Of a stretch of 64,000 nucleotides of DNA, positions 33,805 through 42,529 are shown one piece after another. Source of the DNA: Faecalibacterium sp. I3-3-33 (GTDB lineage: Bacteria > Bacillota > Clostridia > Oscillospirales > Ruminococcaceae). The notes beneath the pieces were generated by a model. It saw only the letters and a program-made list of their open reading frames with translations, was not told where the DNA came from and made no database searches. The number at the start of each line of letters is the position of its first letter. Positions within the stretch are counted from its first letter, which is position 1. The DNA lies in contig NZ_CP094469.1 in NCBI RefSeq assembly GCF_023347295.1, positions 806,001-870,000 of the forward strand, in the 5' to 3' direction. The translations under genes were made by a program, and so were the position numbers.

Positions 33805-35433
33805 TCAATAGCCGTAACTCGGTTCATCGTCCGCAGAGGCAGACGAGAAAATACTCTGGCAGTACAGCCAGTTGCCGCTCGTGTCCATCCAGCCCACATA
33901 GAAGCCCCGCTGTGCGGCAAACACATGGTCGGGCAGGGCGTTCAGGCTGTTGGAATAGTACCCGGTGCAGCTGGCAAGCCCCTGTAATACTACCTTGCCG
34001 TCTGCATCCAGCACATCGCATACGTTGCCGTAGGCGCTGCCCGCAGCGGCGCGGCTGCCGTAGAACATGGGTCTGCCGCTGGGGTCGGTGGTCAGGTAGT
34101 TGATGTAACTGTACTTGCCCTGCAGGGCGGTCAGGTCGCTGACAAGCCCCTGCGGGCCGTACAGCCGGGTGGCGGTGGTCTCGTAGCGGTCGTTATCCTG
34201 CAATTCCAGCCAGACATAGCCGCTGCCGCAGTTGCTCATCCGTACCCGCTGCTGGTGCTCTACCGGTTCTACGGTGGTGTCGGTCAGCAGCTTGCCGTTG
34301 TCCTTACTGTACACCCGCAGACTGCCGTCCAGCGCGTAGACAGCTACGGTGCTGTCGGTGGCGTCTACATCGTACAGCGGGGTCTTTGCGCCGGTCTCCA
34401 GATCATAGAGTTCGTAGCCGTGATCCTCGCCGCTGTGCCATGTTACCACATAGCCCGGGAAATATTGACTGGGCTGCTCGTCAAAGGCGGCGATCAGTCC
34501 GCGGTCCTCGGTGGTCATATCCCGCAGCTCGTACCGGCCGTCACCGGTGGAAAAGCTGGCAAGACCGCCCGGATAGACCTGCAAAAAGCCTGTGCACTGC
34601 TCGCCGGTCAGGACGTTGTACAAAATCTGGTCGGTGGTCTCAGCCCCAGCGGCAACGTCCAGTTCCACCCAGTCGCTTAGGGTGTCGCTGTCGTAGAAAA
34701 GGCGGTAGGCCGAGGCGGCCTCGGCGCGGTAGACGGGGGTGCCGTCCTTCTCCTGCACCACCACCCAGCTGTTCTGCTGGTAGTCGGTATCCCAGTCGTA
34801 ATTGTCCAGTCCCTCCGGGCGGGCGTAGCAGCTGAACACCAGCTTATCGCCGCATAGGGTGCAGCTGTATGCGCCCTCCGGTACCGGCAGCGCAGCACCG
34901 GTGGCAAGGTCGATGACCTGACAGGTGCCATAACCGGATTCCGGGACGTATCCGCCATCAACAAGGCGGCTCTCCTGCAGTACCAGCAGGCCGTTTTGCA
35001 GAGTGGCGCTCTGCTCGCCCTCAAAGGACAGCACTTCGGTGCCGGTCTTGTCGTACAGGGCGGTGCGGCGCCCGCCCCGGCCGGTGGAGTCGGACCAGCT
35101 GCGCAGCCAGTAGTCTGCGGTGCCGGTGGCACTGTCCTGCACCAGTGAGACGTTTTCGCTGCGGGTAGACTGGTGCAGCGGGGTGCTGCCGCACAGGATG
35201 GTGGTGCTGCTTCCGGAACGGCCGTAGCAGTACAGCGCCCGCAGACGGCCATCGTTCAGCACGGCTGGGTCGTACAGGGGCTTGCCGCTGTCGTCCGTGG
35301 GTACAGAAACGGCAGAGCTTGCAGCGCCCGGCACGCCGGTAGCGGGCGGCAGCAGGGCGCAACCGCAGCCTAAAGTAAGGGCAAGGGCGGCGCAGACCGC
35401 CCCACAGCCGATACGCAAGACAACACGCTTCAT
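33805..35433 (-). CDS. Large lipoprotein of unknown function (repeat-like beta structure)
   Basis: 542 residues with signal MKRVVLRIGCGAVCAALALT and cysteines at GCGCALLPP suitable for lipidation. The body is rich in short beta-strand/turn units (ALYDKTGTEVLSFEGE, CDVLDADGKVVLQGL, LYDLETGAKTPLYDVD) like WG-repeat or propeller proteins. No catalytic motif is recognised. AAAGGAG gives ATG 35,433. It ends 18 bp before the PstS-like gene, so the two probably form an operon. Confidence 0.7.
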   Translation of the reverse strand: MKRVVLRIGCGAVCAALALTLGCGCALLPPATGVPGAASSAVSVPTDDSGKPLYDPAVLNDGRLRALYCYGRSGSSTTILCGSTPLHQSTRSENVSLVQDSATGTADYWLRSWSDSTGRGGRRTALYDKTGTEVLSFEGEQSATLQNGLLVLQESRLVDGGYVPESGYGTCQVIDLATGAALPVPEGAYSCTLCGDKLVFSCYARPEGLDNYDWDTDYQQNSWVVVQEKDGTPVYRAEAASAYRLFYDSDTLSDWVELDVAAGAETTDQILYNVLTGEQCTGFLQVYPGGLASFSTGDGRYELRDMTTEDRGLIAAFDEQPSQYFPGYVVTWHSGEDHGYELYDLETGAKTPLYDVDATDSTVAVYALDGSLRVYSKDNGKLLTDTTVEPVEHQQRVRMSNCGSGYVWLELQDNDRYETTATRLYGPQGLVSDLTALQGKYSYINYLTTDPSGRPMFYGSRAAAGSAYGNVCDVLDADGKVVLQGLASCTGYYSNSLNALPDHVFAAQRGFYVGWMDTSGNWLYCQSIFSSASADDEPSYGY

Positions 35434-35555
35434 AAAAACCACTCCTTTGCAAAAAACAGGGAGGAAAATTTTTCCGTTCACTCAGAATACGAAACAGCCG
35501 CATTTTTCATTGCAGAGTTTGCAGAAAAATGCGGCTAAAAACGGTTACAATTGCA

Positions 35556-36944
35556 TTACAGCTGTGCCGGGGCATGGGACGCTTCTCCCTTGTCCATCTG
35601 CTCCAGCTGCCGCAGAAAGGCCAGCAAAAAGGGCAGAGAAATGAAGCAGGTGAGCGTGTCCGCAATGGGCTGGCAGAGCTCCACGCCCACAAGTCCCAGC
35701 ACCCGGGGCAGTACAAGGATCAGCGGGATAAAGCACACGCCCTGTCGGCAGCAGGCCAGAAAGGTGGCGCGCCCGGCCTTGCCAACGCTCTGGAAGGTCA
35801 TGTTGGCCACTACGATCACCGGCTGCAAAAGGACGGCAAAGCACTGGTAGCGGAAGGCGGGCAGTGCTACGGCGGTGACTTCCGGGTCGTCCCGGAACAG
35901 GCGGATCAAAGTCTCATCGTTCCACCAGCACACCGCGATCAGCACCACCAGCAGCACAAAGGCGGCTTTCAGGGTAAAGACGGCAGCCTGCTGCACCCGG
36001 TGGTACTTGCGCGCGCCGTAGTTGAAGGACGCCACCGGCTGCAGGCCCTGTCCTACGCCGATGGCCACCGAGAGGATGAACAGAAAAATGCGGGACACGA
36101 TGCTCATGCCCGCCACGGCGGCATCGCCGTAGCTGCGGGCGGCAATGTTCAGCAGCATACCGCCGATGCTGTTCAGCCCCTGACGGCCAAAGCTGGGCGC
36201 GCCGCCTGCAAGAATCTGCAAAAACTCGCGCGGTTCCCGGGTGATGGCAGAAAGCCGGAACTGGCTGACCGTTTTGCCCCACAGGAACATATACAGCAGA
36301 ATGCCAAAGCTGATGGTCTGACTAAGGGCGGTGGCAATCCCGGCACCGGCAGTGCCCAGCCCTAAAACGAACATGAACAGCGGGTCCAGCGCGATGTTCA
36401 AAAGCCCGCCGGTGACCAGCCCGACCATGGCAAGGTTCGCCTTGCCCTCATACCGCAGGATGTTGTTCATCACCAGACTGGAGATCATCAGAGGTGCGGC
36501 AAGCAGGATGGGGCGGGCGTAGGCGCAGGCATGGGGCAGGATGGTCTTGGTACTGCCCAACAGCATCATAAAGTCCGGCAGGGTTGCAAGGCCGACTACC
36601 GCCAGCACTACGCCAAAGGCCAGTGCCGTAAAAAAGCTGGTGGAAGCAAAGCGGGTGGCGGCGTGGGTATCCTGACTGCCCAGGCGGCGGCTGATGATGG
36701 TGCCGGAGCCGTGCCCCAGCATAAAGCCCAGCGCCTGAATGATGGCCATCAGGCTGGAAACGACGCCCACCGCACCGGAAGCGCTGGTGGAAATGCGCCC
36801 CACAAAAAAGGTATCGGCCAGATTGTAGATGCTGGTGATCAGCATACTTAAAATCGTGGGCGCGGCCAGACTGAGGATCAGCCGGGGGATAGGGGTCTCG
36901 GTCATTTTATGATATTGCACCGCAGTGCGGTCCTGCTGGGTCAT
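35556..36944 (-). CDS. MATE-family multidrug/metabolite efflux protein
   Basis: 462 residues and about 12 membrane segments in two homologous halves, with MATE patterns LAAPTILSMLITSIYNLADT and FVGRIST near the start and QPVASFNYGARKYHRVQQA near 290. MATE pumps exchange cationic compounds for Na+ or H+; the substrate is unknown. AAGGAGG precedes ATG 36,944. Single gene. Confidence 0.9.
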   Translation of the reverse strand: MTQQDRTAVQYHKMTETPIPRLILSLAAPTILSMLITSIYNLADTFFVGRISTSASGAVGVVSSLMAIIQALGFMLGHGSGTIISRRLGSQDTHAATRFASTSFFTALAFGVVLAVVGLATLPDFMMLLGSTKTILPHACAYARPILLAAPLMISSLVMNNILRYEGKANLAMVGLVTGGLLNIALDPLFMFVLGLGTAGAGIATALSQTISFGILLYMFLWGKTVSQFRLSAITREPREFLQILAGGAPSFGRQGLNSIGGMLLNIAARSYGDAAVAGMSIVSRIFLFILSVAIGVGQGLQPVASFNYGARKYHRVQQAAVFTLKAAFVLLVVLIAVCWWNDETLIRLFRDDPEVTAVALPAFRYQCFAVLLQPVIVVANMTFQSVGKAGRATFLACCRQGVCFIPLILVLPRVLGLVGVELCQPIADTLTCFISLPFLLAFLRQLEQMDKGEASHAPAQL

Positions 36945-37140
36945 GGGCAAATATCCTCCTTCAAAAACGAGAAAGCCGCCCCTTCCAGAGCGGCAGATAG
37001 TCCTAATAGAAACAGTATAACGCAGTTTCGGCAAAATGTCGAGAGGGAGAAAAAACGGCATTTCTCCCCTGCGAAGGGGCGAAAAAGCAGGCGAAAACAG
37101 GATGGTTTCTATATAAAGTGCTAAAGAATTGTCGAATTGC

Positions 37141-37169
37141 TTGTGAAAAATCACGATATGTGGTATTCT
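37141..37169 (+). promoter_or_regulatory. Promoter with overlapping short palindrome
   Basis: TTGTGA (37,141-37,146), 17 bp, TATTCT (37,164-37,169). GTGAAAAATCAC, an inverted repeat reminiscent of CRP/FNR-type sites, overlaps the -35 and could be an operator. Confidence 0.5.
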
Positions 37170-37224
37170 TTATAAGAAGGAATTGGAAAAATCTGTGCAT
37201 TTTATGATTGGGAGGGATTTATAC

Positions 37225-38067
37225 ATGAAATCCGTAGCACAAACTGTGATCGAGGCCGACCGCTTTTATACCATTGCCGCTCACACCGGCAATGTCATTC
37301 AGGCAGTGGAAGGCAGCAAGGACGGCGGCACTGTCCGTCTGGGCAAGTATGACCACAAGCCCGAGCAGGAGTGGAGCTTTGTCCGCGAGGGCGATGGCGT
37401 GTACCGCATCCGCAACCGCGCCTCCGGCAAGCTGCTGGATCTGACCATGACCGGCACTGCCAACGGCACATGGTTGCACCTGTGGGAGGACGTGGGCGGC
37501 ACGTCCCAGATGTGGAAGGTGGAGCACACCCCGGAGGGTACCGTGCGTCTGCGCTCCTCCTGGGCAGGCGGCAAGTGCGTGGACACCGTGGGCATCGGTG
37601 CCGAGGTGGGCGCAGTGCTGCAGATCTGGCAGGAAGTGCCCGGCGGTGGCGACCAGCTGTGGGTCATCTCTGAGGTAAAGGACCGCGTAAAGCGCGCCGC
37701 TAAGGCTGAGCAAGCAGCACCCGCTGCCGAGCCCAAGGCAGCACTCGCTCCGGCCAAGGAAGGGGCTCCCGCCAAGAAGCCCGCAGCCCGCAAGCCCCGC
37801 ACCACCAAGAAGGTGGAGGAGAAGCCCGCTGCGCCTGCCGCAAAGGCCGCAGAGCCGGTCAAGGCAGAAAAGCCCGCCGCGAAGAAAGCTGTTAAGGCAA
37901 AGGCAGAGCCTGCTGCTCCCGCTGCAGAGGTGAAGGCTGCGCCCGCAGTGGAAGCCAAGGCTGAACCGGCTGCTAAGGCTGCTCCCGCTGCGGAAGCTAA
38001 AACTGCCCCTGCCGCCGCAAAGCCCAAGGCAAAGCGTGCACCCTGCAAAAAGACTGTAAAGAAGTAA
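37225..38067 (+). CDS. Ricin-type beta-trefoil lectin domain with lysine/alanine/proline-rich tail
   Basis: 280 residues in two parts. Residues ~5-150 form a RICIN/CBM13-like trefoil with three related units (TIAAHTGNVIQAVEGSKDGG, RIRNRASGKLLDLT, RLRSSWAGGKCVDTVG), each followed by a QxW-like strand (EQEWSF, SQMWKV, DQLWVI). Residues ~155-280 are a low-complexity tail of PAAK, KPAA and KAEPAAPA repeats like histone H1 or bacterial lysine-rich DNA-binding tails. No signal peptide or membrane helix is visible. GGGAGGG sets ATG 37,225. The role is unknown; DNA or polymer compaction is a guess. Confidence 0.75.
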   Translation: MKSVAQTVIEADRFYTIAAHTGNVIQAVEGSKDGGTVRLGKYDHKPEQEWSFVREGDGVYRIRNRASGKLLDLTMTGTANGTWLHLWEDVGGTSQMWKVEHTPEGTVRLRSSWAGGKCVDTVGIGAEVGAVLQIWQEVPGGGDQLWVISEVKDRVKRAAKAEQAAPAAEPKAALAPAKEGAPAKKPAARKPRTTKKVEEKPAAPAAKAAEPVKAEKPAAKKAVKAKAEPAAPAAEVKAAPAVEAKAEPAAKAAPAAEAKTAPAAAKPKAKRAPCKKTVKK

Positions 38068-38177
38068 AAACAGAATCATTGTTCTGCTTTTTAGAGATTT
38101 CCCCCGCAGCGCAAATGTTTCCGAAGGAAACAGGCGCTGCAAATGCCGTTTTCCGTTACGACCCCATCTGTGAACAT

Positions 38178-38213
38178 AAAAAATCGGACAGACCGCAGTC
38201 TGTCCGATTTTTT
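38178..38213. terminator. Bidirectional terminator
   Basis: AAAAAATCGGACAGAC pairs with GTCTGTCCGATTTTTT. It lies between convergent genes and is nearly identical to the terminator at 13,680. Confidence 0.88.
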
Positions 38214-38218
38214 GCTTT

Positions 38219-38272
38219 TTAAAATAATTTTTCCGCTGAAGATGATCAGAGCGAAGCGGAGACCATTCAAAA
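38219..38272 (+). repeat. Interleaved intergenic repeat, copy D
   Basis: TTAAAATAATTTTT, then CCGCT, ATGATC, AGCGG, GACCATT. The CCGCT/AGCGG arm is intact. The second arm has changed on both sides (GGCC to GATC; GGCC to GACC), leaving one mismatch. As for copy C, it sits between a minus-strand stop codon and a terminator. Confidence 0.6.
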
Positions 38273-38282
38273 TAGTCCTGCT

Positions 38283-39170
38283 TTATGCAGCAGGGGAGGC
38301 GGCATCGCTCTGGGCGGCGGTCTGCACGAACTGAATGATGCTCTCGATGGTCTGGCGCAGCTGCACAAGGCTTTCCACGTCAGAATCCTGCATCCGGGAG
38401 GTGGGTGCGGTCACCACGGTCTGGGCGGCAGTCACCGTGCCGGTCAGCTCTGCATGGATGTGGTGGGCGGGCACATCCAGCAGGATGTGCACCTTGGGGG
38501 ACAGGGTCTTGAGCAACCCCTGCTTTTCAATGCCAAGAATCAACTGCGGCGCATCCTCCCCGGCGGCGAGGTTTGGCAGCTGCAGGTAGAGGTAACCCTC
38601 CTTGGCGTTGGCGGGCTGTACGGTTTTGAGCTGCTTGAGGTCCAGCTGAAAGTCGTTTACCTGCTGCAAGCTGGTGGCGGCGGGGTCTACCCCCAGCAGG
38701 GTGGCCAGCTGGTCCTGGGAGATGTAGCTGCCCAGCGACCAGCCCGGCAGCAGCAGGCTTGCCAGCGGATACTCGGCCACGACCGTGCTGCGCAGCTTGT
38801 TATACAGCTGTCCGGCGTCGTACAGGGTCTCTTCCTCGCTGATGTACATCCGGGTCAGAGGGGCATCGTTGACGGTGCTGGTGCCCGTCGGGTACAGTGC
38901 CAGCTGCACCGCACGGGGGGTGTACTGGCCGGTCAGACTGCCGGTGGTGCCGCCGAACTTATCCAGCAGGGCGTAAAGGGCGGGGGGCTCGGCCTCGGTG
39001 GAGGTGATGGTGTAGTCCAGCGCGAAGCTGGCACCGCTCTGGAATGCCTTGATCTTGCGGCTGACGAAGCTGTACAGCACTGCCGCAGCCACCACACACA
39101 CCAGAACCAGACACAGCAGAACGATCAGCGCCGCACGCAGGCCGGTGCGCTTTTTGTGGGAAGATGCCAT
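38283..39170 (-). CDS. Membrane-anchored protein of unknown function
   Basis: 295 residues: a basic start (MASSHKKRTGLRA), one long membrane helix (ALIVLLCLVLVCVVAAAVLY) and an extracytoplasmic domain of about 255 residues with no recognised motif (YLYLQLPNLAAGEDAPQLIL; ends in Ala/Ser-rich sequence). GGAGAGG supports ATG 39,170. Family not recognised. Confidence 0.7.
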   Translation of the reverse strand: MASSHKKRTGLRAALIVLLCLVLVCVVAAAVLYSFVSRKIKAFQSGASFALDYTITSTEAEPPALYALLDKFGGTTGSLTGQYTPRAVQLALYPTGTSTVNDAPLTRMYISEEETLYDAGQLYNKLRSTVVAEYPLASLLLPGWSLGSYISQDQLATLLGVDPAATSLQQVNDFQLDLKQLKTVQPANAKEGYLYLQLPNLAAGEDAPQLILGIEKQGLLKTLSPKVHILLDVPAHHIHAELTGTVTAAQTVVTAPTSRMQDSDVESLVQLRQTIESIIQFVQTAAQSDAASPAA

Positions 39171-39259
39171 GGGAAAACCTCTCCTTCCGGTAAAACGTAT
39201 TTGCTTCAGCATAACGGAACTGCCCGCAAATGTCAAGCGCCGCAAACTGCAGACAAAAC

Positions 39260-39290
39260 AAAAAACCTGAAACATTTCTGTTTCAGGCTT
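39260..39290 (-). terminator. Terminator of tRNA-Ser
   Basis: GCCTGAAACA and TGTTTCAGGT on the reverse strand followed by TTTTTT, directly after the tRNA. Confidence 0.85.
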
Positions 39291-39291
39291 C

Positions 39292-39383
39292 TGGCGGAAA
39301 GATGGGGATTCGAACCCCAGAACGCTTTTGACACGTTACACGATTTCCAGTCGTGCGCCTTAGACCAACTCAGCCATCTTTCC
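39292..39383 (-). tRNA. tRNA-Ser (anticodon GGA)
   Basis: 92 nt including encoded CCA. Acceptor GGAAAGA/TCTTTCC, anticodon stem CACGA/TCGTG with loop CTGGAAA (GGA), a long variable arm as required for class II, TpsiC GGGGTTCGAATCCCC. Confidence 0.95.
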
Positions 39384-39548
39384 ACATCTTCTGTTCTGCC
39401 TTTGGGCGGGTGCCCTTGGCGCTCCACTATAATACCTGAAAGCAGGCTTTTTGTCAAGGATTTTTTTGAAAAAAATCAGACTTTTTTAAAAATGACGAAA
39501 AAACGAGAGAAAGTATTCTGCCGCATGGATGAAAAGCACAAAAAGCCC

Positions 39549-39577
39549 TTGACGCACCTTTAAAATAGGTCTATATT
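39549..39577 (+). promoter_or_regulatory. Sigma-A promoter for the hydroxyacid oxidase gene
   Basis: TTGACG (39,549-39,554), 17 bp, TATATT (39,572-39,577). Confidence 0.7.
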
Positions 39578-39645
39578 GAGGGCAAAGAGCGCTGCGGCGG
39601 GTCATTTTGTGCCGCAGCGGCGGGAAATATAAGGAGGATGCTTTT

Positions 39646-40665
39646 ATGACTTATCCTGAAGTGCTTGCCAATGCCCGTACCTGCATTGGTCAATACTGCA
39701 AGGCATGCCCGGTGTGCAACGGCGTGGCCTGTAAAAACCAGATCCCCGGCCCGGGTGCCAAGGGCGTGGGCGATACCGCCATCCGCAATTATAATAAGTG
39801 GGCAGACATCCGGGTGAACATGGACACCCTGTGCCCCGGCGGTGCACCGGACACCACGCTGGAACTGTTTGGCAAAAGCTTCCGCTATCCCTTCTTTGCG
39901 GGCCCCGTGGGCGCGGTGAACCTGCACTACTCCGATACCTACACCGATATGACCTATAACGATGTGCTGGTGCGCGCCTGTGCCGAAAACGGCATTGCGG
40001 CCTTTACCGGCGACGGCACCAACCCCACCGTGATGGAGATGGCTACCCGCGCCATCGGCGCTGCGGGCGGCTGCGGTGTGCCCACCATCAAACCGTGGAA
40101 CATCGACACCATCCGCGAGAAGATGGCACAGGCCAAGGCCAGCGGCTGCTTTGCCGTGGCCATGGATGTGGACGCAGCGGGTCTGCCTTTCCTGAAGAAC
40201 ATGACCCCGCCCGCCGGCAGCAAGAGCGTGGAGGAGCTGGCCGAGATCGTGCAGCTGGCAGAGCGTCCCTTCATCGTCAAGGGCGTGATGACCGTTAAGG
40301 GTGCACTGAAGGCAAAGCAGGCCGGTGCCGCTGCCATCGTGGTGTCCAACCACGGCGGCCGCGTGTTGGACCAGTGCCCCGCCACCGCCGAGGTGTTGCC
40401 GGAGATTGCCGCAGCCCTCAAGGGCACCGGCGTGAAGGTGCTGGTGGACGGCGGCATCCGCACTGGCGTGGATGTGTTCAAGGCGCTGGCATTGGGCGCA
40501 GACGGCGTGCTGATCTGCCGCCCCTTCGTGACTGCTGTCTACGGCGGCGGCGCAGAGGGCGTGAAGTGCTACATCGATAAGCTTGCCGGAGAACTGGCCG
40601 ACACCATGCAGATGTGTGGTGCCCATACGCTGGCTGAGATCACCCCGGATATGGTGCGGGTCTGA
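39646..40665 (+). CDS. FMN-dependent alpha-hydroxyacid dehydrogenase/oxidase
   Basis: 339 residues of the lactate-oxidase/glycolate-oxidase TIM-barrel family, oxidising 2-hydroxyacids with FMN. FAGPVGAVNLHYSDTYTDMT, FIVKGVMTVKGALKAKQAGA (FMN-phosphate lysine) and VVSNHGGRVLDQCPATAEVL (catalytic His and Arg) are conserved; KVLVDGGIRTGVDVFKALAL follows. The N-terminus holds five cysteines in 21 residues (CIGQYCKACPVCNGVAC), which is unusual for lactate oxidases and may bind a metal or Fe-S cluster. In an anaerobe it is more likely a dehydrogenase or lactate-utilisation enzyme than an oxidase. AAGGAGG precedes ATG. Confidence 0.85.
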   Translation: MTYPEVLANARTCIGQYCKACPVCNGVACKNQIPGPGAKGVGDTAIRNYNKWADIRVNMDTLCPGGAPDTTLELFGKSFRYPFFAGPVGAVNLHYSDTYTDMTYNDVLVRACAENGIAAFTGDGTNPTVMEMATRAIGAAGGCGVPTIKPWNIDTIREKMAQAKASGCFAVAMDVDAAGLPFLKNMTPPAGSKSVEELAEIVQLAERPFIVKGVMTVKGALKAKQAGAAAIVVSNHGGRVLDQCPATAEVLPEIAAALKGTGVKVLVDGGIRTGVDVFKALALGADGVLICRPFVTAVYGGGAEGVKCYIDKLAGELADTMQMCGAHTLAEITPDMVRV

Positions 40666-40673
40666 GCTTTTTG

Positions 40674-41624
40674 TTACTTCAAGGTGCCGTCCAGCACCTG
40701 CTGGTAATACCACGGCTTCGGGGCGTGGAAGGTCTTGCCGCTGAGGAAGGCAAAGTCCGGCTGGGTGAAGCGGGGCATGGTCAGCTCCCATGCGCACAGC
40801 GCCTGATACTTTAATTTCAGCTCCCGGTTGGCGCTGTTGTTGCCGTACTTGCTATCGCCAAGGATGGGGCAGCCGATGCTTGCCATGTGGGCGCGGATCT
40901 GGTGGGTGCGGCCGGTGATCAGCTGCACCTTCAGCAGTGCCAGACGGCCGGAGACGGCGATGGTCTCGTACCGGGTCTCCACCTCTTTTGCGCCGGGCTG
41001 CTTGTCCTCCACGATCTTCACGATGCCGCGGTCGGCGTCCTTGAGCAGATAGCCGCCCAAGGTGGCGTCCGGCGGCATGGGACGGCCAAAGGTGACGCAG
41101 AGGTAGGTCTTTTGCACCTCGCGGTTCTTGATGGCGGAAAGAAACAGCTCCTCAGCCTCCGGGGTCTTGGCAATGATCACAAGGCCGCTGGTGCCGGTGT
41201 CCAGCCGGTGGCACAAGGCGGGGGTGTACAGGTCGTTCTCCTTGTACTCGCCCTGCTTGTTCAGGTACAGCAGCGCGCGGTTCAGCAGAGTATCGTCCTC
41301 CGGACCGTCCACCGCAACGCCGGCGGGCTTGTTCACGATCAGGATCTGCGGGCAGTCGTACACCACCTGCGCCGGGGTGCGGGCGTTTTTCCACGCGGGG
41401 CCTTCCACCCGGCGGTCGGCGTCCAGCACATCGTCCAGAATGAACAGCTTGATCTCATCGCCTGCCATCACGCGGGTGGAAAGCGGCTGCTTTTTGCCGT
41501 TCAGCTTGATCTTGTTCTCCCGTAGCGCCTTGTTCAGTCGGCCGGGGGTCAGGGCGGGGTACTGTTGGGTCAGATAATTGTCCAGCCGGGTGGGGGCAAG
41601 ACATTTTACTTTTAAAATTTTCAC
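40674..41624 (-). CDS. RluA-family 23S/tRNA pseudouridine synthase
   Basis: 316 residues: an S4 RNA-binding domain (LDNYLTQQYPALTPGRLNKA), then the pseudouridine synthase domain with the catalytic motif CHRLDTGTSGLVIIAK (nucleophilic Asp) and ITGRTHQIRAHMASIGCPIL. It isomerises uridines in rRNA; the exact site cannot be read from sequence. Convergent with the hydroxyacid oxidase; the two stop codons are only 8 bp apart. Confidence 0.92.
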   Translation of the reverse strand: MKILKVKCLAPTRLDNYLTQQYPALTPGRLNKALRENKIKLNGKKQPLSTRVMAGDEIKLFILDDVLDADRRVEGPAWKNARTPAQVVYDCPQILIVNKPAGVAVDGPEDDTLLNRALLYLNKQGEYKENDLYTPALCHRLDTGTSGLVIIAKTPEAEELFLSAIKNREVQKTYLCVTFGRPMPPDATLGGYLLKDADRGIVKIVEDKQPGAKEVETRYETIAVSGRLALLKVQLITGRTHQIRAHMASIGCPILGDSKYGNNSANRELKLKYQALCAWELTMPRFTQPDFAFLSGKTFHAPKPWYYQQVLDGTLK

Positions 41625-41728
41625 GGGAAATTCCTCTCTATCTTAAAATCAGTTGCAATAGAATGGGTTCTTGATTCGTTTTTATTGTAGCGGAATAAAT
41701 CTACCGCGTCAAGAAAGAAGGTATTTTT

Positions 41729-42442
41729 ATGAACCTGAAATATAAGATTCTGGCTGTTCTGGCTGCGGGCATCGCATTGACGGCCTGCGGCAGCTCCGGC
41801 ACCCCCGCCAGCACCCCCGCATCCAGTGCAGTGCCGGCCTCGTCCCATGTGGCAGAGGAAGGGGTCACGGAGCCCATCAACATGCTGACGTGGACGCTGG
41901 ATGACCTCGACAGGGAGGACACGGTCACCTTTATTCCGGCGGAGATCACCTCCGGTGTGCAGGGCGGCAACCTGACTGCAAAAATCTTCAGCTATGACCT
42001 TTATAAAAAAGAAGATGTTGAAAAACTTGCCGTTGGGGATCAGATCACCCTCCACGAAGAGGGGGCTGCATGGAACCAGTTTGTGACCGTTGCAGTGGAG
42101 AGTATCGAGAAAAACGATCAGTACCATCTTGTCACCATCAATGGCGGCATGGAGGAGCAGTACGGTCTTGACCTGAAGCTGGAAGATGATGCCTACCGGA
42201 CGATGACCTTTGACGATTACCCTGTCTACTATGAGATGGGAGAAAAGACGATGCCGCTGGCAGAGGATGTAGTGCTGAAGGACAGTTCTGCCGACCCGCA
42301 GGCCGAAGCCGTGGAGACTACGGGCGCGGAGGCGGTGGCAGCAGCGATCAATGCAGACCCCGATAACTGGACCACCTATAATACCACGCTGGTGGTGCAG
42401 GGCGGCAAGGTGCTGGAGGTGCGCCGCATCTGGGTGCCGTAA
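41729..42442 (+). CDS. Lipoprotein of unknown function
   Basis: 237 residues with signal MNLKYKILAVLAAGIALTAC (lipobox LTAC, Cys20) and a Ser/Pro/Ala linker. The acidic mature domain shows no recognised motif (DLDREDTVTFIPAEITSGVQ). AGAAAGAAGG precedes ATG. It ends just before the promoter of the alaS T-box leader. Confidence 0.7.
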   Translation: MNLKYKILAVLAAGIALTACGSSGTPASTPASSAVPASSHVAEEGVTEPINMLTWTLDDLDREDTVTFIPAEITSGVQGGNLTAKIFSYDLYKKEDVEKLAVGDQITLHEEGAAWNQFVTVAVESIEKNDQYHLVTINGGMEEQYGLDLKLEDDAYRTMTFDDYPVYYEMGEKTMPLAEDVVLKDSSADPQAEAVETTGAEAVAAAINADPDNWTTYNTTLVVQGGKVLEVRRIWVP

Positions 42443-42458
42443 ATTTTGCTCAAAACCG

Positions 42459-42486
42459 TTGACAAACGTTTTGCGTATGCTATAAT
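42459..42486 (+). promoter_or_regulatory. Strong sigma-A promoter of the alaS leader
   Basis: TTGACA (42,459-42,464), 16-bp spacer, TATAAT (42,481-42,486). Confidence 0.88.
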
Positions 42487-42529
42487 TTAGCTGTACGCAA
42501 AGGGGCACTTCGCCTGCCTTGCGGAATGT

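Noticed and set aside
37680..38060. Repeat array in the lysine/alanine-rich tail, considered as CRISPR-like
   Set aside because: The repeats are codon-level (KPAA/PAAK), in frame and irregular; no spacer structure. No CRISPR array was seen anywhere in the window.
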